30,770 nt of DNA from an uncultured Wenzhouxiangella sp. (GTDB lineage: Bacteria; Pseudomonadota; Gammaproteobacteria; Xanthomonadales; Wenzhouxiangellaceae). Made by a program: the position numbers and the translations under genes. Below are positions 1 through 8,943 of the stretch, piece after piece (positions within the stretch are counted from its first letter, which is position 1; each line of letters begins with the position of its first letter). The notes beneath the pieces were generated by a model. That model had not been told where the DNA came from. It made no database searches and worked only from the letters and a program-made list of their open reading frames with translations. Location: NCBI GenBank assembly GCA_937876395.1, contig CALEIM010000133.1, forward strand, positions 1 through 30,770. The letters run 5' to 3'.

Positions 1-525
1 GGGCCTTGCGGGCGGCTTCACGGGCGCGGGCCGCGCTGACAGCCTTCTCAATGATCGCCCGCGCCACGGCAGGATTCTCGTCGAGAAAGGCGCTCAGGTT
101 CTCGCTGACCACGGCGCGCACGATGCCTTCGACTTCGCCGTTGCCGAGCTTGGTCTTGGTCTGCCCCTCGAACTGGGGCTCACGCACCTTGACGTGCAGC
201 ACGCAGGTCAGGCCTTCGCGCGCGTCATCGCCGCTGAGGGTGAAGTCGGCCTTCTTGAGTGCCGTACCCTTCTTTGCAATGTCATTGATGGTGCGGGTCA
301 GCGCCGAACGGAACCCCGTGAGGTGAGTGCCACCCTCGTGAGTGCTGATGTTGTTGACGAATGTGAAGGTGTTCTCGTTGTAGCCATCCTCGTACTGAAG
401 CGCGACATCAACGTCGACATCATCGCGGCTTGCCGAGAAGTGGACCGGCTTGGGATGCAGCGGCTTCTTGTTGCGATTGAGCCACTCGACGAACTCGGGG
501 CCGTCCTGGAAGGCGACAGCGGCTA
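1..525 (-). CDS. gyrB: DNA gyrase subunit B, internal fragment (3' end beyond window; 5' part replaced by kinase gene)
   Basis: The minus strand encodes the middle of GyrB: the transducer domain with FVEWLNRNKKPLHP, TFVNNISTHEGGTHL, GDDAREGL, FEGQTKTKLGN and AARAREAARKA in the usual order, equivalent to roughly residues 220-395 of E. coli GyrB. GyrB supplies the ATPase subunit of the gyrase that supercoils DNA. The GHKL ATP-binding domain that should precede this segment is absent; instead the frame continues upstream, with no stop, into a Ser/Thr kinase. Wording such as ALQYEDGYNENTFTFVNN differs from the gammaproteobacterial form (E. coli has CFTNNIPQRDGGTHL) and is, from memory, closer to Planctomycetes/Verrucomicrobia-type GyrB. 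The boundary with the kinase is estimated at 500-545. Family identity is secure. Whether this join exists in a real genome is doubtful. Confidence 0.85.
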
Positions 526-2863
526 TGCGGTCCTCCAAGCCGAGCGCCAGCCAGCGTTCCAGGCAGTCGTGGAACTGACTCTCGGCTTCGTGAAGCTTGC
601 CGACTCTGAGCTGAAGGATAGCCAGATTGCTCCGGGCCAGCAGGGTGTGGGGATGATCCGGGCCAAGGGCGGCCATCAGCCCCTCGACGACCTGCACAGA
701 CAGCGGCTCAAGCTGCTGATGCTCTCCTCGCATTAACGGAACCGCACCCAGATTGTTCAACGCCAGCGCAGTCTGGTAGTGGCGTTTGCCCAATGTTCGC
801 ATCCGGCTGGCATAGACCTGCCCGTAAAGTCCGTGAGCCTCATCCAACTGACCCAGATTGCGCAGGGTGTAGGCCAGGTTGGTGCGGATGGTCAGGGTAT
901 AAGGATGATCAGAGCCGAAGACATCCGCAGCTTCCACGATGGCTTTGCGGTACAGCGGTTCGGCTTCCTCGAAGCGGCGCTGATCGGAAATCGACTTGGC
1001 CAGGTTGGCACGAACGGCGACCAGCTCACGGGGATTTGCATCGTTGTGCGCCATGCGCTCCAACACCTGCAGGTAAATTTCTTCGGCCTGGTCACCGTGA
1101 CCGTTCTCCATCAACCATTGCGCCAGCGAGACGCGCGCCAGTGCCGTATCGATATGGTCCGGCCCCTGGTAGCGCACGTGCGCCGCAATCAGGTCACGGA
1201 ACTCGCTTTCCATGTGTTGGGATCCGGCCATGACTCGCACCAGCCTGAGCTGTTCACGCCAGGCCAACAGGGTCGACGGGTGACCGGGACCCAAATGCCG
1301 GCGACGTAAAGCCAAAACCTCGTCCTGAATCGGTCGAGCGTGGTTCAAGCGGCCCAGCTCACGATAGCTGACCGCCAGCGTCTGCAGCAACCCGGCCAGC
1401 ACTTCTGGCTGATCAGTGAAGCGCTGACGGGCGGTGTCCAGTGCCGGCGCAAGGATGGCGCGGTCGACGCTGTCAACCGCCAGATCGGTGAAATTGATGC
1501 CGGCCAGCACGGCGTCCGGCTCTGCTCCCTGATCGGTCAGCGCACGCGCCAGATCGTCGCGCATGCGCGCGCCCACCTCATCGGGCTCGATCAGGCCCAG
1601 CATCTCGGCCTGAAACCCAGCCACCAGCTCAAGCTCTCGAGCGCGCTGATCCAGCTCAGCGCGGCTGGCGAGCACCGTTGCGATGCCGCTCGCCACGATC
1701 AGCACGATCAGTGCGGACATGCCCGCTGACAGAGGATTGCGCTGGATCAGCCGAAGCGTGCGATAGACCATTCCGCCAGCCCGCGCGTCGACCGGCCTTT
1801 TGTTGAGCCAACGGCCGAGATCTGCAGCCAGGTCATTGACTGTGCGGTAGCGCTCCGTCGGATCGTCGGCCAATGCCTGCCGGGTGATGGCATCCAGATC
1901 ACGGTCCAGCTTGGCGGAGATTTCCGCTAGCGGCAGTGGCCGCACACCGGCCGACGCGCCAAACAGCAGGCGGGTAGCCTCCTGGTTGCTGCGAATCCGC
2001 TGGCCGCAGAGCAGCTCATACAAAACTGCGCCAAGGCTGAAGATGTCCTGAGCCGTGTCGGGCAGCGCACCGCCAAACTGCTCAGGCGCGCAGTAGGCCG
2101 GCGAGCAAAACAGGCCACGCGGCATAATCCGGGTGTCTTCACCGGCGCTGATCAGGCCGGCAATCCCAAAGTCGACCAGCTTGACCTGACCATCGTTGGT
2201 TACCAGGATATTGCCCGGCTTGATATCACAATGCACTACCAGCAAGCGATGGGCAAACCGGACTGCCTCTGCCGCCTGAATCAGCAGTCGAACGCGATCG
2301 GCCTGGCCAAGCGCGTGAACATCGCAATAATCGGCAATCGAAAGGCCGTTGACATGCTCCATCACCAGGAATGGAATACCGTCATCCACGCCGCCGTCGA
2401 TCAAGCGAGCGATATTGGGGTGTTCCAGCCGCGCCAGAATGCGAATTTCATCCAGCAGGCGTTCGCGTTGCAGATGATGCTCGGCGTGTGAAAGAACCTT
2501 GATGGCAACCCGTTTCTCGAACCGGCCATCGGCGCGCTCACCGCGCAGCACAGTGGCCATGCCACCGTGGGCAATCAGCTCGAGCGCGCGCCACGCCCCG
2601 AAAACCCGGCCGCAATAGTCGGCCGGCTCCAGTGGCTCGGCCTGCGGCGCAAGCAACCCGCCGGCCACTCTGCTGACGGTCTGGTCGAGCAGCTTCGGAT
2701 CGGTGCTGTCGTGGGCGATCAGCATCTGCTCCAGCAGCGCACGCACCGGGGGAAGCGCTTCAAGTTCATCGAGCTTGCGCTGCACAGGTGGCAAATCGAC
2801 CAGCCTGTCAAACAGGATACCAACCGCTTCCCAGGTTTCGACGCTGATGGTGGCTACGTTCAT
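526..2863 (-). CDS. Serine/threonine protein kinase with C-terminal TPR repeats, 3'-truncated (runs in frame into gyrB)
   Basis: This is a Hanks-type Ser/Thr kinase, a membrane-anchored signalling enzyme that phosphorylates proteins. From the ATG at 2863, an N-terminal helical region (1-75) typical of the family precedes the kinase domain: glycine loop near 98-107, ATP-binding K122 in AIKV, catalytic loop HCDIKPGN at 211-218 (HCD instead of the usual HRD), DFG at 231-233 and APE at 259-261. One transmembrane helix follows near 378-400. Degenerate TPR units of the type GPDHPHTLLARSNLA fill the rest. Homologues continue with more TPRs and a stop, but here the TPR array changes into GyrB around residue 780. 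The frame is open over all 954 codons in the window. No clear Shine-Dalgarno precedes the ATG, but the start matches the family. Substrates are unknown. The gene lies next to the beta-helix protein in the same orientation. Confidence 0.88.
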
Positions 2864-2895
2864 CCAGACGAACGTCCAGAACAGACAGGCTTGGC

Positions 2896-2924
2896 ATTAT
2901 AGGCCGACGCGGCAAAAACCGACA
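2896..2924 (-). promoter_or_regulatory. Possible sigma-70 promoter for the kinase gene
   Basis: On the minus strand a perfect -10 hexamer TATAAT (2901-2896) lies about 33 bases before the kinase start codon. The best -35 at the right distance (about 2924-2919, TGTCGG) is poor, so the call rests on the -10 and its position. Confidence 0.4.
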
Positions 2925-3055
2925 GTGCACCAGCCGTCAGCGTACCCCGCTGCCGCGCCGGGAGCCTAAGCCACGCCCCGGATAAACGAACATATTCGTC
3001 CGGACGCTTCCCAGGGCCGTGGACGACCCCGGGAAAACGCCGAAATAATCAAAAT

Positions 3056-4936
3056 TTATGGCGCTGCCTCAAAACGGTCGCTGAAGACTTTCAGGGGATA
3101 TTCGTACGCACCAAGATCGTAGACGAAGGCCCCGCAAGACTCATCCGTGCTGTGGCACAGTCCGCGCGGATTCCAGTCGAGATCCACGCGCGGGTTCGGC
3201 GGTGTTATATCGCAATAGTTGATAGCCGGGGAATCCGATTTCAGATAGAACAGGTCGCGATCCGGGTCGACAAAGCGGGGGTCGGCGACCTGGGTCCGAC
3301 TGCCGCCAAGTTGATCGTCGTGCCAGATGACGCAGTCGGCCACCAGATTCGAGCTCATTGGAGCCATCAAAGTGCCCGGCTCGTAAATGATACTGTCGAA
3401 AATCGTGCCTGAGCCTTCGGAAGTGAGATGAAAGACATGTCGGCCAAAGTTGTTGCCGCTGAAGGTACTGCGATTAACCCTCAAAACCGCGCCAGTAGTC
3501 AGCCCCCGCACACCCACTTCGGTGGAATTGCCGAAAACCAGCGAATCCCTGATCTCGATGACTCCATTAGCCTGGCTATCGAACAGGCTGGAAATAACGA
3601 GGCTCGGGATTTCAAAATTCCCGGAAATGATGCTGCGACTGATTCCAACCTTGCCGCCAGTGAAAGCAAACGCGACTGCACTCATACGCGATGAATTATT
3701 AAATACCCATGAGCAACGCTTGGGAGTGTGGCAAAGCTCACTGCCGCGCTCGACAATGATCTCCGCATTGTCTCGGGCATAAAACGTTCCAAGGCTGCCG
3801 GAAACATTGTCATGGACCCAGGCACGATCCAGACGAACCCGGGTGCCAGACCCAGCAGCACTTATCGCACTGCCTGCACCGTTATCGTCACCTCCAGAGT
3901 TGACGGCCTGCGCCCGATTGGCATGAATTCGCAGCGGCCGAACACTTTGAGAATCACCGAAAAACACGAGACTTGCACCGACCAGGTTCGCCTCTGCTCC
4001 GCCCGTTGCAAACAATCCGCCGCCGCCGCCCGAGCCGCTACCGTAGGCGATATTATTACGCAGCGCGGCATCGTCACCCGGCCCGGCCTCGGTCTGCGCC
4101 AGCCAGTCCATCTTGCAGCCGTCCAGATAAATGCCGCCACCGCGAGCGTTGTTACCAGTCTCTTCACCGGCAACGTTGTTGTAAATGGATCCGCCGAACA
4201 TCAATACCGAGTAATCGCCACTGCAGTACAGCCCGCCGCCGTAAGGGTTAGCGCCCGTTACCTTGTTGAACATTATTCTCGAGTTGTCCATCAGAACGAG
4301 GGTTCCGGTTCCACCACCAATCAGGGCAATACCGCCACCATGCTGCACGCTCTGATTGGAATAGACCATGGTGTCACTCAGCGTCACAGTTGCCGTTCGG
4401 TCATCAGCGGTCAGCACACTCAACCCCCCGCCAGGAGTGAGTACGTTGCTGCCCATGCCGCTGTGCAAAGCCAGGTCACTGAGGTGCAGCGAGTGACTGT
4501 TGCCCACCGGCCCACCAAGCACATACACGTAGATCGCGGGCAGATTAGCCGTCGAAGCGTTGATGTAGGTAAGGCCTGTCGGATCCGTGGATGTGCAACT
4601 GGAGTGCCCGCCGAGCAGATCAACCGATTTGTTAACAATCGCAAGGTTCTCGGTGAAGGTACCGGAGCGGATACGAATGACGCCCGATCCGTGGGTGGAG
4701 ATCGCATCAATGGCGTCCTGAATCGAACTGTAGGTGCAGCCTGGTCCGACTCGGTACTCATCCGTACCAGCCGGAAGATAGTGACCGCCGTCTTCAATCT
4801 GGCTGGCCAGGGCGCGAGTACGTTCCATGATTGAGTCGGTGGCTGGCTCCTGAGCTACCAGCAGTGGCGCAAAAGCCAGGACCGCCATCGTCAATATCGG
4901 GCCTTGCGCGGCGGTGATCAGTTTACGGATTCTCAT
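3056..4936 (-). CDS. Secreted right-handed beta-helix (pectin-lyase-fold) repeat protein
   Basis: A 626-aa exported protein. I chose the ATG at 4936 because a GGAGAGG ribosome site lies just upstream and the protein then begins with a textbook signal peptide (MRIRKL, a hydrophobic stretch, AFAPLLVAQ, mature part near residue 27). Upstream in-frame ATGs up to 5044 would bury the signal. After GCTYSSIQDAIDAI, which opens many parallel beta-helix proteins, come repeated short strands with N-G/N-N turns (GGGIALIGGGTG, GGGLYCSGDYS, ARGGGIYLDGC). The C-terminal part resembles choice-of-anchor Q proteins: the last-rung text DLDWNPRG, then YDLGAYEY and a tail ending KVFSDRFEAAP. F-x-D-x-F-E tails are common, from memory, on secreted proteins of Wenzhouxiangella/Lysobacter relatives and may be a sorting or processing signal. 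No catalytic residues can be assigned, so it may be an adhesin, a surface protein or a degradative enzyme. Confidence 0.8.
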   Translation of the reverse strand: MRIRKLITAAQGPILTMAVLAFAPLLVAQEPATDSIMERTRALASQIEDGGHYLPAGTDEYRVGPGCTYSSIQDAIDAISTHGSGVIRIRSGTFTENLAIVNKSVDLLGGHSSCTSTDPTGLTYINASTANLPAIYVYVLGGPVGNSHSLHLSDLALHSGMGSNVLTPGGGLSVLTADDRTATVTLSDTMVYSNQSVQHGGGIALIGGGTGTLVLMDNSRIMFNKVTGANPYGGGLYCSGDYSVLMFGGSIYNNVAGEETGNNARGGGIYLDGCKMDWLAQTEAGPGDDAALRNNIAYGSGSGGGGGLFATGGAEANLVGASLVFFGDSQSVRPLRIHANRAQAVNSGGDDNGAGSAISAAGSGTRVRLDRAWVHDNVSGSLGTFYARDNAEIIVERGSELCHTPKRCSWVFNNSSRMSAVAFAFTGGKVGISRSIISGNFEIPSLVISSLFDSQANGVIEIRDSLVFGNSTEVGVRGLTTGAVLRVNRSTFSGNNFGRHVFHLTSEGSGTIFDSIIYEPGTLMAPMSSNLVADCVIWHDDQLGGSRTQVADPRFVDPDRDLFYLKSDSPAINYCDITPPNPRVDLDWNPRGLCHSTDESCGAFVYDLGAYEYPLKVFSDRFEAAP

Positions 4937-5202
4937 CTGAGCGTCCTCTCCATGTCGAATATAAAACACGCTGGATGAAACCTTGCTCATCCAGGCAATG
5001 ATCCCCTGCTCTCTAGTTCGTAAGATCGCTGCGAAGTACGCCACGCCATTTTCAAAAGCCAGTACGTCCCTCTCCCATGTCAGGGCGACCTACCGTCACC
5101 AGGGCAATATTCCTACCGCAAGTCCCGATACCGGCCGATGACAGCAACACGCCGCCGGCGCGAGCATGTGCACACCGATTCATCGCCCAAGGAGACAGCC
5201 GG

Positions 5203-5724
5203 ATGAACAAGCAGCGCGGATTGACCCTGATTGAACTGATGATTGCCCTGGCCGTGCTGGCTATCGTCGCCACCAGCGCGGTACCCGCAATGACACGATT
5301 TCTTGACGAACAGAGACTGACGGCGGGCGCCAATCTGCTGGTCACCCACCTGCAGTACGCTCGCAGCGAAGCAATTTCCCGCAACCGCCCGGTCAGCGCC
5401 TGCCCCAGCCCGGACGGCTTGAAGTGTCAGGGCAACCGCTGGGATGCCGGCTGGATCGTCTTTCTTGATCCCGACGAAACCGGTCAGCCGACGACCGGTC
5501 AGGACGTGCTGCGCGTCGTCCAGCACGAGCCCGGGCTGCACATGGATTCGGGCGGCCGTTATCGAGTTCGCTTTCAGGGCTCAGGCGCGGCCTACGGCAA
5601 CAACCTGACCATCCGCATCTGCGCCCGCCAGTCAGCGTCCAGCGGACGCGCCGTAATCGTCTCCAACCCGGGCCGCGTGCGCGCCGAACGGGGAACTGAT
5701 ACAGACCGTTGTTCAGACTCCTGA
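5203..5724 (+). CDS. fimT: GspH/FimT family type IV pseudopilin
   Basis: A 173-aa minor pseudopilin. The ATG at 5203 follows GGAG at 5191-5194 and gives the class III prepilin leader MNKQRG|LTLIELMIALAVLAIV: a six-residue basic leader, cleavage after Gly6, Glu at mature position 5 and a hydrophobic helix. Such leaders are cut and N-methylated by PilD, and the proteins initiate or cap type IV pili or type II secretion pseudopili in the inner membrane. The rest matches the GspH/FimT domain: helix EQRLTAGANLLVTHLQYARSEAISRN, then CPSPDGLKC and WDAGWIVFLDPD. Cysteine pairs (CPSPDGLKC, and late ICARQ with DRC near the end) probably form disulfides. It is an orphan with no other pilus gene nearby, and FimT proteins of this kind have been linked to DNA uptake. 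Symbol assigned by family only. Confidence 0.85.
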   Translation: MNKQRGLTLIELMIALAVLAIVATSAVPAMTRFLDEQRLTAGANLLVTHLQYARSEAISRNRPVSACPSPDGLKCQGNRWDAGWIVFLDPDETGQPTTGQDVLRVVQHEPGLHMDSGGRYRVRFQGSGAAYGNNLTIRICARQSASSGRAVIVSNPGRVRAERGTDTDRCSDS

Positions 5725-5762
5725 CCAAAGTCGCTTCCCTCGACCAAAGCCCGATCGGGGCC

Positions 5763-5791
5763 TTGCACTCAGGACGCCGGAGCGCTAGGAT
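5763..5791 (+). promoter_or_regulatory. Sigma-70 promoter of the tetR-fad operon
   Basis: TTGCAC (5763-5768), a 17-base spacer, then TAGGAT (5786-5791). The expected transcription start near 5798 falls inside the inverted repeat described next, leaving a 5' leader of about 24 bases before the TTG start at 5822. Confidence 0.6.
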
Positions 5792-5821
5792 TGAAACGTT
5801 CGTTTGAATTGAGCGTTTCAA
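5791..5821 (+). promoter_or_regulatory. Operator-like palindromes, PsrA-type (GAAAC-N4-GTTTG)
   Basis: Two overlapping symmetric arrangements are visible. GAAAC (5793-5797), four bases, then GTTTG (5802-5806) fits the recalled PsrA consensus (G/C)AAAC-N2-4-GTTT(G/C). An outer pair, TTGAAACG (5791-5798) and CGTTTCAA (5814-5821), is an exact inverted repeat with a 15-base gap. The repeats cover the predicted transcription start and end at the base before the TTG start codon, the position expected for autorepression by the TetR protein encoded just downstream. Confidence 0.65.
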
Positions 5822-6457
5822 TTGTCCGCTTCGACCCGCGACCGCATTCTTGACGCCGCCGAAGGCCTGTTCGCCGAGCAGGGCTTTCATCTGACCACGC
5901 TGCGGCAGATCACCGAGGCCGCGGCGGCCAACCTGGCCGCGGTGAACTACCACTTCGGGTCCAAACAAGCGCTGATCGGGGCGGTGTTTCGGCGCCGTCT
6001 GGATGCCCTCAACGCGGCCCGCCTCGAACGCCTGGCCGCCATCGAGAATGGCCCCGGGCCCGACCTGGAAGCCGTACTTGAAGCCTTTATCGAGCCGGCT
6101 CTGGCCTTTACCCGCGGCGGTGCGGCCGAAGGTCAGCGCTTCATGCAGCTTCTGCTGCGCGCGTTTGCCGACCGCGACCTTGCCCTGCACGAGGCCATGC
6201 GCCACGAGTACGCCCACGTCATGCGCCGCTTTGCCGAAGCCGTGGCCGCCGCTCTGCCCGGTGCCGATCGCGTGCGCCTCAGGCAGCAGCTCGACTTTAT
6301 CGTTGGAGCCCTGACCCTGACCATGGCAGAATCGGCACTCAAGGACACCCGAATCATCGCCGCCGAGCTGGTGCAGTTTGCCGCAGCCGGCCTGCGCGGC
6401 AGCCTGAATCATTCCATTTCCGTCCGTGCCCGGCGCACGCTGGAGGCAAATTCATGA
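5822..6457 (+). CDS. TetR family regulator, probable PsrA-like repressor of fatty acid oxidation
   Basis: A 211-aa TetR-family repressor. It starts at TTG (5822), which gives the family-typical opening STRDRILDAAEGLFAEQGF. The helix-turn-helix occupies roughly residues 5-50 (TTLRQITEAAAANLAAVNYHFGSK), and the C-terminal helices form a ligand pocket that in relatives binds acyl-CoA or fatty acid. Its stop overlaps the ATG of fadE by four bases (ATGA), so it is translated with the beta-oxidation genes it most likely controls. In Pseudomonas, PsrA is relieved by long-chain fatty acids and governs fadBA genes; gene order and the GAAAC-N4-GTTTG site support the same logic here. The ligand and the wider regulon are inferred. 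Confidence 0.85.
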   Translation: MSASTRDRILDAAEGLFAEQGFHLTTLRQITEAAAANLAAVNYHFGSKQALIGAVFRRRLDALNAARLERLAAIENGPGPDLEAVLEAFIEPALAFTRGGAAEGQRFMQLLLRAFADRDLALHEAMRHEYAHVMRRFAEAVAAALPGADRVRLRQQLDFIVGALTLTMAESALKDTRIIAAELVQFAAAGLRGSLNHSISVRARRTLEANS

Positions 6458-8892
6458 GCCTGTTGTTGATCATCGCCCTGCCGCTGGGCCTGCTCGTTCT
6501 GCTCTGGTTCCGCGCATCGTCGTGGCTGGCCGCCCTGCTGGTCACAGCCGCCCTTGCCGGCCTGGTCTGGTTTGGTCACGGCTGGCTACCGATCACGCTG
6601 TACGCGATAACGGCTGTGGTCCTGTGGCTGCTTGCACTGCGTCCGCTGCGACGCGTGCTGATCTCCGATCGCCTGTTTGGCTGGTTCAAGTCGGTACTGC
6701 CGCCCATCTCCAGCACCGAGCGCGAAGCGCTGGATGCGGGCACGGTGTGGTGGGATGCCGAGCTGTTTTCAGGCCGGCCGCGCTGGAAAAAGCTGTTTGC
6801 CATCAACAAGCCCGCGCTGAGGGAGGAAGAGCAGGCATTTCTCGACCACGAGGTTGAAGAGCTGTGCGCCATGCTTGACGACTGGCAGATCACCCGCGAG
6901 CTCAAGGATCTGCCTGCCGAGGCCTGGCAGTTCATCCGCGACAAGCGTTTTTTGAGCATGATCATCCCGGCCGAATACGGTGGCCTGGGTTTTTCCTCCC
7001 AAGGCAACGCTGCGGTGGTCACAAAAATCGCTTCGCGCAGTCTGGCCGCGGCTGTCAGCGTGATGGTGCCGAACTCACTCGGTCCCGGCGAGCTGCTGCT
7101 CTATTTCGGTACCGATGAACAAAAGCAGCACTACCTGCCACGTCTGGCGCGCGGCGAAGACATTCCCTGCTTTGCCCTGACCTCACCGCTGGCCGGTTCG
7201 GACGCGGCCTCGATGCCCGATGTGGGCGTGGTCTGCAAAGGCCAGTTTCAGGGCAGGGAAGTGCTCGGTATGCGGGTGAGCTGGGACAAGCGCTACATCA
7301 CCCTGGCACCGGTGGCGACGGTTCTCGGTTTGGCCTTCAAGGCCCAAGATCCGGACGGCCTGCTCGGTGATCGCAAACACCTGGGCATTACCTGCGCCCT
7401 GATTCCGACCGACACGCCGGGCGTGGAGCTCGGCAATCGTCATCTGCCCGGCGGCAGCCTGTTTCTGAACGGGCCAACACGCGGCCAGGACGTATTCATC
7501 CCCATGGACTGGGTGATTGGCGGGCAAGAGCGCATCGGCCAGGGCTGGCGCATGCTGATGCACTGCCTGGCCGCTGGCCGGGCCATCTCACTGCCCGCGC
7601 AGAGCGTGGCCAACGCCAAACTGGCCAGCCTGACCACCGGCGCCTATGCGCGCATCCGTTACCAATTCAAGCAGCCCATCGGCCAGTTCGAGGGCGTAGC
7701 CGAGCCGCTGGCGCGCATTGGCGGCGAGACCTACCGGATGGAAGCCGCCCACAAGCTGACCCTGAGCGCGCTCGATCAGGGCGAAAAGCCCGTCGTCCTG
7801 TCGGCCATTCTCAAGGCCTGGCTGACCGAGGGCAATCGCCGGGTGCTCAACGACGCGCTGGACATTCACGGCGGCAAGGCCGTGGTCGAAGGACCGAACA
7901 ACTATCTATCGATTCCCTGGCAGTCCATCCCGGTGGCGATTACGGTCGAGGGTGCCAACATCCTGACCCGCTCGATGATCGTGTTCGGTCAGGGGGCCAT
8001 TCGCTGCCATCCCTGGCTGCTCAAGGAAATGGAGGCGGCGGCCGAAGACGATTCACGCGCCTTCGACCGCGCCCTGTTCGGCCACATCGGCTTTCTGCTG
8101 TCCAACCTGGTGCGTGCGCCACTGCTCGCGCTGACCGGCGGACGCCTGAGTCTTTCACCGGTTTCCGGCCCGACGGCCACTTACTACCGCCGCATCAACC
8201 GGCTCAGCGCGGCGTTCACGCTCTCGGCGGATCTGTGCCTGCTGATTCTCGGCGGTAAATTCAAGCTCAAGGAGCTGCTCTCCGGCCGCTTTGCCGATGC
8301 CCTGGCGCACCTGTATCTGGCTTCAGCCACACTCAGGCGATTTGAGGATGACGGCCGGCCGGACGACGATCTGCCGCTGGTGCAATGGGCGGTCAACGAC
8401 AGCCTGCTGAACGTGGAACGCGCCCTGCAGTCTGTACTGCACAACTTTCCGAGCGTCGGCCTCGGCGCGGCTTTGCGTCTGCTGCTGTTCCCCTGGGGAC
8501 TGCGGCAGCGGGCTGCACCCGACAGCACCACGCTGGCCATTGCCGGGCTGATGCAGGACAAAACACCGAGCCGGGAACGGCTGATTGCCGGCGCTTATCA
8601 GTCTGCTGCCGATGACGCCACCGGCCTGCTGCTCAAGGCATTCGATGCCGTACTCCAGGCGGCCCCGGCCGAAATCGCGGTGCGCAACGCGCTCAAGAGT
8701 GTGCCCAACCCGGTCAATGTCGATGCCCTGGTCGAACAGGCCATCGCCAGCGGCGTCATCAGTGAGGAACAGGGCACCGATCTCAAGCGGGCACAGCAGC
8801 TTGCAGCGCGCGTTATTGCGGTCGACGAATTTACGCCCGCCGAAATCGGTGGCCAGCAGGCGCTGCAGCCACCGGCGACCCGAACTGAGTGA
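6454..8892 (+). CDS. fadE: FadE-type long-chain acyl-CoA dehydrogenase
   Basis: An 812-aa flavoenzyme, close in length to E. coli FadE (814). It catalyses the first step of beta-oxidation, acyl-CoA to trans-2-enoyl-CoA, using FAD and passing electrons to ETF. The first ~75 residues form two or three membrane helices (LLLIIALPLGLLVLLWF, LAALLVTAALAGLVWF, ITLYAITAVVLWLLAL), so it is membrane-bound. The dehydrogenase core follows: the N-terminal helical domain contains FIRDKRFLSMIIPAEYGGLGFS, the middle domain FALTSPLAGSDAASMPDVG, and the C-terminal flavin domain includes DIHGGKAVVEGPNNYL and ITVEGANILTRSMIVFGQGA, whose Glu in VEGAN is the presumed catalytic base. The C-terminal ~250 residues correspond to the FadE-specific DUF1974 region. 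The ATG overlaps the tetR stop. Confidence 0.95.
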   Translation: MSLLLIIALPLGLLVLLWFRASSWLAALLVTAALAGLVWFGHGWLPITLYAITAVVLWLLALRPLRRVLISDRLFGWFKSVLPPISSTEREALDAGTVWWDAELFSGRPRWKKLFAINKPALREEEQAFLDHEVEELCAMLDDWQITRELKDLPAEAWQFIRDKRFLSMIIPAEYGGLGFSSQGNAAVVTKIASRSLAAAVSVMVPNSLGPGELLLYFGTDEQKQHYLPRLARGEDIPCFALTSPLAGSDAASMPDVGVVCKGQFQGREVLGMRVSWDKRYITLAPVATVLGLAFKAQDPDGLLGDRKHLGITCALIPTDTPGVELGNRHLPGGSLFLNGPTRGQDVFIPMDWVIGGQERIGQGWRMLMHCLAAGRAISLPAQSVANAKLASLTTGAYARIRYQFKQPIGQFEGVAEPLARIGGETYRMEAAHKLTLSALDQGEKPVVLSAILKAWLTEGNRRVLNDALDIHGGKAVVEGPNNYLSIPWQSIPVAITVEGANILTRSMIVFGQGAIRCHPWLLKEMEAAAEDDSRAFDRALFGHIGFLLSNLVRAPLLALTGGRLSLSPVSGPTATYYRRINRLSAAFTLSADLCLLILGGKFKLKELLSGRFADALAHLYLASATLRRFEDDGRPDDDLPLVQWAVNDSLLNVERALQSVLHNFPSVGLGAALRLLLFPWGLRQRAAPDSTTLAIAGLMQDKTPSRERLIAGAYQSAADDATGLLLKAFDAVLQAAPAEIAVRNALKSVPNPVNVDALVEQAIASGVISEEQGTDLKRAQQLAARVIAVDEFTPAEIGGQQALQPPATRTE

Positions 8893-8943
8893 CAGCGGAA
8901 ACGGGCCAGCGGCCTGAATGATTTGATTTGGATGGAGCATGAA

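Noticed and set aside
3728..4834. Plus-strand 368-aa open frame
   Set aside because: It lies opposite the beta-helix gene, which has a signal peptide, ribosome site and domain structure. The plus-strand translation has no recognisable domain.
5393..6412. Minus-strand 339-aa open frame
   Set aside because: Antisense to fimT and tetR and crosses their promoter/operator region; low-complexity Gly/Gln/Arg-rich translation.
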